From an uncultured Pelagibacteraceae bacterium (GTDB lineage: Bacteria > Pseudomonadota > Alphaproteobacteria > Pelagibacterales > Pelagibacteraceae), in contig CACGIZ010000008.1 of assembly GCA_902573235.1 (NCBI GenBank), positions 1 through 46,134 on the forward strand: a DNA stretch of 46,134 bases, read 5' to 3'. A model generated the notes under the pieces. It worked only from the letters and a program-made list of their open reading frames with translations. It was not told the origin of the DNA and did no database searches. Each line of letters begins with the position of its first letter. The stretch's first letter is position 1. Positions 42,361 through 46,134 of this stretch are shown one piece after another. A program made the translations under genes and the position numbers.

Positions 42361-42373
42361 TGTTCTGTATATT
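42344..42373 (+). promoter_or_regulatory. Candidate promoter of the nuo operon
   Basis: TTGATA (42344-42349) and TATATT (42368-42373), five of six matches each, 18-base spacer. Transcription would start near 42380, leaving a leader of about 53 bases before nuoA, in which I see no clear ribosome-binding site. Confidence 0.5.
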
Positions 42374-42432
42374 TTGAATAATGTGACCTAACACCACTTC
42401 ATCTGGCTTTAAAAAATGATATATATTCCACC

Positions 42433-42801
42433 ATGACTGCGGATTTTTTAAAAGATTACTTACCTATAATATTATTCCTAATTATCGCATTAGGATTGAG
42501 TTGTGCATTTATAGTTATAAATTTTATATTATCTCCAAAAAATCCAGACCCAGAGAAATTATCTGCTTATGAGTGTGGATTTGAGCCTTTTCAAGACTCG
42601 AGAATGGAATTTGATGTAAGATTTTATCTTGTAGCAATATTATTTATTATTTTTGATCTTGAGATTGCATTCTTGTTTCCTTGGGCAATCTCTTTAGGAA
42701 ATATCGGTATTTTAGGTTTTACGTCAATGATGATTTTCTTATTCATACTTACTATAGGATTTGTATATGAATGGAAAAAAGGTGCATTAGACTGGGAATA
42801 A
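42433..42801 (+). CDS. nuoA: NADH-quinone oxidoreductase subunit A
   Basis: 122 residues with three helices. The first loop [42 protein letters not shown] is the diagnostic NuoA segment, with the Cys of ECGFEP and the acidic FDLE in helix 2. It is a core membrane subunit near the quinone site of complex I. It opens the nuo operon, with nuoB starting 12 bases after its stop. Confidence 0.97.
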   Translation: MTADFLKDYLPIILFLIIALGLSCAFIVINFILSPKNPDPEKLSAYECGFEPFQDSRMEFDVRFYLVAILFIIFDLEIAFLFPWAISLGNIGILGFTSMMIFLFILTIGFVYEWKKGALDWE

Positions 42802-42812
42802 AATTTATTTAA

Positions 42813-43328
42813 ATGAATAACAAGTTAAATCAAGTACCTAATGAATTTAAACAAATTGCTGAAGATTTCAGTAAGAATGGATTCATAACGACCTCATTAG
42901 AAAACTTGGTAAATTGGTCAAGATCTGGATCTTTACACTGGATGACTTTTGGTCTTGCATGTTGTGCTGTAGAAATGATGCAAACAGCAATGCCAAGATA
43001 TGATCTTGAAAGATTTGGTGCTGCCCCGAGAGGGTCTCCAAGACAATCAGATGTAATGATTGTTGCAGGAACTTTAACAAATAAAATGGCTCCAGCTTTA
43101 AGAAAAGTTTATGATCAAATGCCAGAGCCAAGATATGTAATATCAATGGGAAGTTGTGCTAATGGCGGTGGTTATTATCATTATTCTTATTCTGTTGTAA
43201 GAGGATGTGATCGTATTGTACCAGTTGATGTTTATGTGCCTGGTTGTCCACCATCAGCCGAAGCCTTACTTTATGGAATAATGCAATTACAAAAAAAAAT
43301 TAGAAACAAAGGTTCTTTTAGTAGGTGA
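42813..43328 (+). CDS. nuoB: NADH-quinone oxidoreductase subunit B
   Basis: 171 residues. Ligands of the N2 [4Fe-4S] cluster are visible: the tandem Cys pair in [10 protein letters not shown], Cys in [22 protein letters not shown], and Cys in [11 protein letters not shown]. It is the last cluster before ubiquinone. One base separates it from nuoC. Confidence 0.97.
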   Translation: MNNKLNQVPNEFKQIAEDFSKNGFITTSLENLVNWSRSGSLHWMTFGLACCAVEMMQTAMPRYDLERFGAAPRGSPRQSDVMIVAGTLTNKMAPALRKVYDQMPEPRYVISMGSCANGGGYYHYSYSVVRGCDRIVPVDVYVPGCPPSAEALLYGIMQLQKKIRNKGSFSR

Positions 43329-43329
43329 T

Positions 43330-43935
43330 ATGGAAAATTTAATTGATTTAGAAAAAAAAATAAATTCAGAGCTTACTACTAAAATAAATAAGACTTCAAT
43401 TAAACATAGTCAAATTTATGTTCAAATTGATAAAGAAGATTTAATTGATGTCGTTTTGTTTTTGAAAACTAACAAAGATTTTAAATTTAGACAATTAATT
43501 GATATCACAGTTGTAGATTATCCTGAGGAAACACAAAGATTTAAAATTGTATATTTATTTTTAAGTCATGAGTTTAATCAAAGAATGATACTAAGCTATT
43601 TTATTAATGAGAATGAAGTTATACCTTCTTTAACGAGTATATTTCCCTCAGCTAATTGGATGGAGAGAGAAGTTTTTGATATGTATGGTGTAAATTTTAA
43701 AGATCATCCAGACTTGAGAAGGATACTCACAGACTACGGTTTTGAGGGCCATCCGTTAAGAAAAGATTTTCCCTTAACTGGCCATGTTGAGGTTAGATAC
43801 AATGAAGAGAAAAAAAAAGTCATTAATGAACCAGTCAAATTAGAGCAAAATTATAGAAATTTTGATTATGAAAGTCCTTGGGAAGGAACAAAATATATTA
43901 AAGAGATTTCGGAAACTAATGACAAAAAAAATTAA
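43330..43935 (+). CDS. nuoC: NADH-quinone oxidoreductase subunit C
   Basis: 201 residues, the 30-kDa subunit. The signature [40 protein letters not shown] is present near 115-155 in shorter recognisable blocks. It is a separate gene, not a NuoCD fusion. The 3' end overlaps nuoD by 17 bases. Confidence 0.97.
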   Translation: MENLIDLEKKINSELTTKINKTSIKHSQIYVQIDKEDLIDVVLFLKTNKDFKFRQLIDITVVDYPEETQRFKIVYLFLSHEFNQRMILSYFINENEVIPSLTSIFPSANWMEREVFDMYGVNFKDHPDLRRILTDYGFEGHPLRKDFPLTGHVEVRYNEEKKKVINEPVKLEQNYRNFDYESPWEGTKYIKEISETNDKKN

Positions 43936-45094
43936 AAATTTAAATTTAAATTTTGGACCTCAACATCCAGCGGCTCATGGTGTTCTAAGGTTGATACTAG
44001 AGTTAGATGGTGAAGTTGTGGAAAAAGCTGATCCACATATTGGTTTATTGCATCGAGGAACAGAAAAATTAATTGAAAACAAAACCTATATGCAAGCAGT
44101 CCCATATTTTGATCGTCTTGATTATGTTGCACCCATGAATCAAGAACATGCATTTGCTTTGGCTATTGAAAAGATTTTAAAAATTGATGTGCCAATTAGA
44201 GCACAATATATACGTGTCATGTTTTGTGAAATTGGAAGAATATTAAGTCATATATTAAATGTTACTACTCAAGCACTTGACGTAGGTGCTTTAACTCCGT
44301 CTTTATGGGGATTTGAAGAGAGAGAAACATTAATGACTTTTTATGAACGTGCATCTGGATCAAGATTACATGCAAATTATTTTAGGGCGGGTGGAGTTCA
44401 CCAAGATCTACCTGCAGGATTGGAAAATGATATTGGAAAATTTTGTGAAACTTTTCCAAAAATAATAAATGATCTTGAAAACCTTCTAACTGATAATAGA
44501 ATATTTAAACAACGAAACGTTGATATAGGTATTGTTACTAAAGACGATGCGCTAGATTACTCATTTAGTGGCGTAATGATTAGAGGTTCAGGTGTCCCTT
44601 GGGATCTTAGAAAATCACAACCCTATGATTGCTATGATCAATTAGAATTTAAAATTCCTGTAGGTAAAAATGGCGATTGTTATGATCGGTATTTATGTAG
44701 AATTGAAGAAATGAAAGAAAGTGTTTCAATCATAAAACAATGTTTAGCAAGAATGGAAAAAGGTCCAATTAAAGCTTTTGATGGAAAAATTTCTCCTCCC
44801 TCTAAAAAAGAGATAAAGCAATCAATGGAAGCTTTAATTCATCATTTTAAATTATTTACAGAAGGATACCGTGTACCTGAGGATGAAATTTACACAGCTG
44901 TTGAGGCACCTAAAGGAGAATTTGGTGTTTATTTAATTTCAGATGGATCAAGTAAGCCATATAAATGCAAAATCAGAGCACCAGGGTTTTCACATTTACA
45001 GTCAATGGATTATTTAATTAAAGGTCATATGTTGGCAGATGTCCCTGCGGTATTAGGTTCTCTCGATATAGTCTTTGGAGAGGTTGATAGATGA
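43919..45094 (+). CDS. nuoD: NADH-quinone oxidoreductase subunit D
   Basis: 391 residues from the ATG at 43919 ([21 protein letters not shown]). A longer frame from 43862 only reads through the nuoC tail and is rejected; GGA lies a few bases upstream of the chosen start. [14 protein letters not shown], the [12 protein letters not shown] motif, and the C-terminal [11 protein letters not shown] are the 49-kDa subunit hallmarks that form the quinone pocket with NuoB. ATGA overlap (4 bases) with nuoE. Confidence 0.97.
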   Translation: MTKKIKNLNLNFGPQHPAAHGVLRLILELDGEVVEKADPHIGLLHRGTEKLIENKTYMQAVPYFDRLDYVAPMNQEHAFALAIEKILKIDVPIRAQYIRVMFCEIGRILSHILNVTTQALDVGALTPSLWGFEERETLMTFYERASGSRLHANYFRAGGVHQDLPAGLENDIGKFCETFPKIINDLENLLTDNRIFKQRNVDIGIVTKDDALDYSFSGVMIRGSGVPWDLRKSQPYDCYDQLEFKIPVGKNGDCYDRYLCRIEEMKESVSIIKQCLARMEKGPIKAFDGKISPPSKKEIKQSMEALIHHFKLFTEGYRVPEDEIYTAVEAPKGEFGVYLISDGSSKPYKCKIRAPGFSHLQSMDYLIKGHMLADVPAVLGSLDIVFGEVDR

Positions 45095-45699
45095 GTTTGA
45101 GACGACCCGCAAAAAATCAACCTGAAAATTTTGAATTTAATTCTTCTTCATTAGAAGCAGCAAAAAGTATTATAGCTAATTATCCAGAGGGAAAACAACA
45201 AAGTGCTGTAATGGCATTACTTTATATAGCTCAAAAACAAAACAATAACTGGATACCACTAGCAGCAATGAAGTACATCGCAAAATTTTTAGATATGCCT
45301 TATATAAAAGTTTATGAAGTTGCTACTTTCTATAGCATGTATAATTTGTCTCCAGTAGGTAAATATTTTGTTCAAGTGTGCACTACAACTCCATGTATGA
45401 TAAGAGGTGCGAATAAGTTAGTGGAAGCATGTAAAGAAAAAATTTCAGAAAAAGAGTTGGAACTTTCTAAAAATAAGAATTGTTCTTGGATGGAAGTAGA
45501 ATGTCTAGGTGCATGTGTTAATGCTCCGATGATGCAAATTAACGATGATTACTATGAAGATCTTGATAAAGAAAAAACCCAAAAAATATTAGATAAAGTT
45601 TTAAACGGAGAAAAACCTATACCTGGTTCTTATAGAGGAAGAGTCAATAATGAACCTGAAAATAATAGAAAAACATTAATGGATTTAAAAAATGCTTAA
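45091..45699 (+). CDS. nuoE: NADH-quinone oxidoreductase subunit E
   Basis: 202 residues, thioredoxin-like fold with the N1a [2Fe-2S] cluster. Four Cys ligands are in [10 protein letters not shown] and [21 protein letters not shown] near 75 is family-typical. Overlaps nuoD by 4 bases and nuoF by 8. Confidence 0.96.
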   Translation: MSLRRPAKNQPENFEFNSSSLEAAKSIIANYPEGKQQSAVMALLYIAQKQNNNWIPLAAMKYIAKFLDMPYIKVYEVATFYSMYNLSPVGKYFVQVCTTTPCMIRGANKLVEACKEKISEKELELSKNKNCSWMEVECLGACVNAPMMQINDDYYEDLDKEKTQKILDKVLNGEKPIPGSYRGRVNNEPENNRKTLMDLKNA

Positions 45700-46134
45700 A
45701 GATCAAGATAGAATTTTTCAAAATTTATATAATGATTTAGGACCTGATTTAACCTCATCTCAAAAAAGAGGTGACTGGGTAAATACTAAAGAAATAACTG
45801 AAAAAGGTAGAGATTGGATTATTAATGAAATAAAAAACTCACAACTTAGAGGAAGAGGTGGAGCAGGTTTTCCAACAGGTCTAAAATGGTCATTTGCACC
45901 TAAAGAAATTGGATCTCGACCTCACTACTTAGTAATTAATGGAGATGAGTCAGAACCAGGCACTTGTAAAGATAGAGATATTTTAAGATTTGAACCTCAT
46001 AAATTAATTGAAGGTTGTTTAATAGCTTCTTATGCGATCCAAGCTCATGTTTGTTATATTTATATTAGGGGAGAATATTTTATAGATGGACAAAAACTAC
46101 AAAAGGCGATTGATGAAGCATACGAAAAAAAATT
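45692..46134 (+). CDS. nuoF: NADH-quinone oxidoreductase subunit F, N-terminal part (3' end outside window)
   Basis: The ATG at 45692 lies inside the last codons of nuoE (8-base overlap). About 147 residues are visible. It begins [15 protein letters not shown] and reaches the glycine-rich NADH/FMN site [17 protein letters not shown], then the FMN-contact segment [16 protein letters not shown], both standard for the 51-kDa NADH-binding subunit. The frame is open to the end of the window. Confidence 0.95.
   Translation, partial: MLKDQDRIFQNLYNDLGPDLTSSQKRGDWVNTKEITEKGRDWIINEIKNSQLRGRGGAGFPTGLKWSFAPKEIGSRPHYLVINGDESEPGTCKDRDILRFEPHKLIEGCLIASYAIQAHVCYIYIRGEYFIDGQKLQKAIDEAYEKK

Noticed and set aside
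43862..43918. Longer start for nuoD
   Set aside because: It only reads through the nuoC tail in another frame; NuoD N-termini start close to the [10 protein letters not shown] motif.
1..46134. Mobile elements, CRISPR arrays, prophage or toxin-antitoxin modules
   Set aside because: No transposase, integrase, regularly spaced repeats, terminal inverted repeats or recognisable toxin genes were seen.

Overview
The window looks like a piece of a SAR11-type (Pelagibacterales) alphaproteobacterial chromosome. The evidence is indirect but consistent: very AT-rich DNA (roughly 30% GC by eye), intergenic gaps of a few bases or overlapping starts and stops almost everywhere, a sulfoacetaldehyde acetyltransferase (xsc) end, TRAP and sugar ABC transporters with their own binding proteins, and a tig-clpP-clpX-lon-tRNA-nuoABCDEF order familiar from alphaproteobacteria. 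I see no insertion sequence, prophage, CRISPR array, rRNA or frameshifted gene.

Layout. (1) 1-632: 3' end of xsc. (2) 678-10068: an accessory locus with three SGNH/GDSL-like membrane-anchored proteins, a FAD oxidoreductase, an SxtJ-family membrane protein, two tiny paralogous DUF5989 proteins, a methyltransferase, a large NodU/CmcH-type carbamoyltransferase and an unknown polytopic membrane protein. This is the least explained part and may be an O-carbamoylation or envelope-modification system. (3) 10094-21035: a glucosylglycerate-type osmolyte locus. On the minus strand are an ABC ATPase, an MPGP-family HAD phosphatase, a GpgS-like glucosyltransferase and a GH13 sugar phosphorylase. On the plus strand, divergently, are the sugar-binding protein, two atypical permeases and an outer-membrane beta-barrel protein with propeller-like repeats. 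Together they could make, import and phosphorolytically recycle the glycoside. (4) 21115-22038: tRNA-Leu(UAA) fused almost directly to nadK. (5) 22031-26909: a minus-strand directon of GMC oxidoreductase, TerC-like protein, SDR, M23 protein and GT87-like membrane protein. (6) 27030-32380: TRAP transporter (P, Q, M), NCS1 permease and a second SDR. (7) 32377-36055: small housekeeping and hypothetical genes (DUF3047, YbgC, family-5 uracil-DNA glycosylase, histidine phosphatase, DUF1289), with several short proteins that are easy to miss. (8) 36099-42106: tRNA-Leu(UAG), tig, clpP, clpX, lon (protein quality control). (9) 42159-46134: tRNA-Val, tRNA-Asp and the start of the complex I operon nuoABCDEF; nuoF runs off the window.

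Regulation visible in the sequence: perfect stem plus U-tract terminators directly after both transporter binding-protein genes (16397-16428, 28146-28183), a Fur-box-like palindrome overlapping the -35 of a good nuoA promoter (42342-42373), an inverted repeat that could hide the lon start codon (39666-39729), and tRNA genes that abut downstream ORFs by 6-10 bases. No stretch longer than 300 bases lacks a gene. All assignments are from reading motifs; no database search was run.
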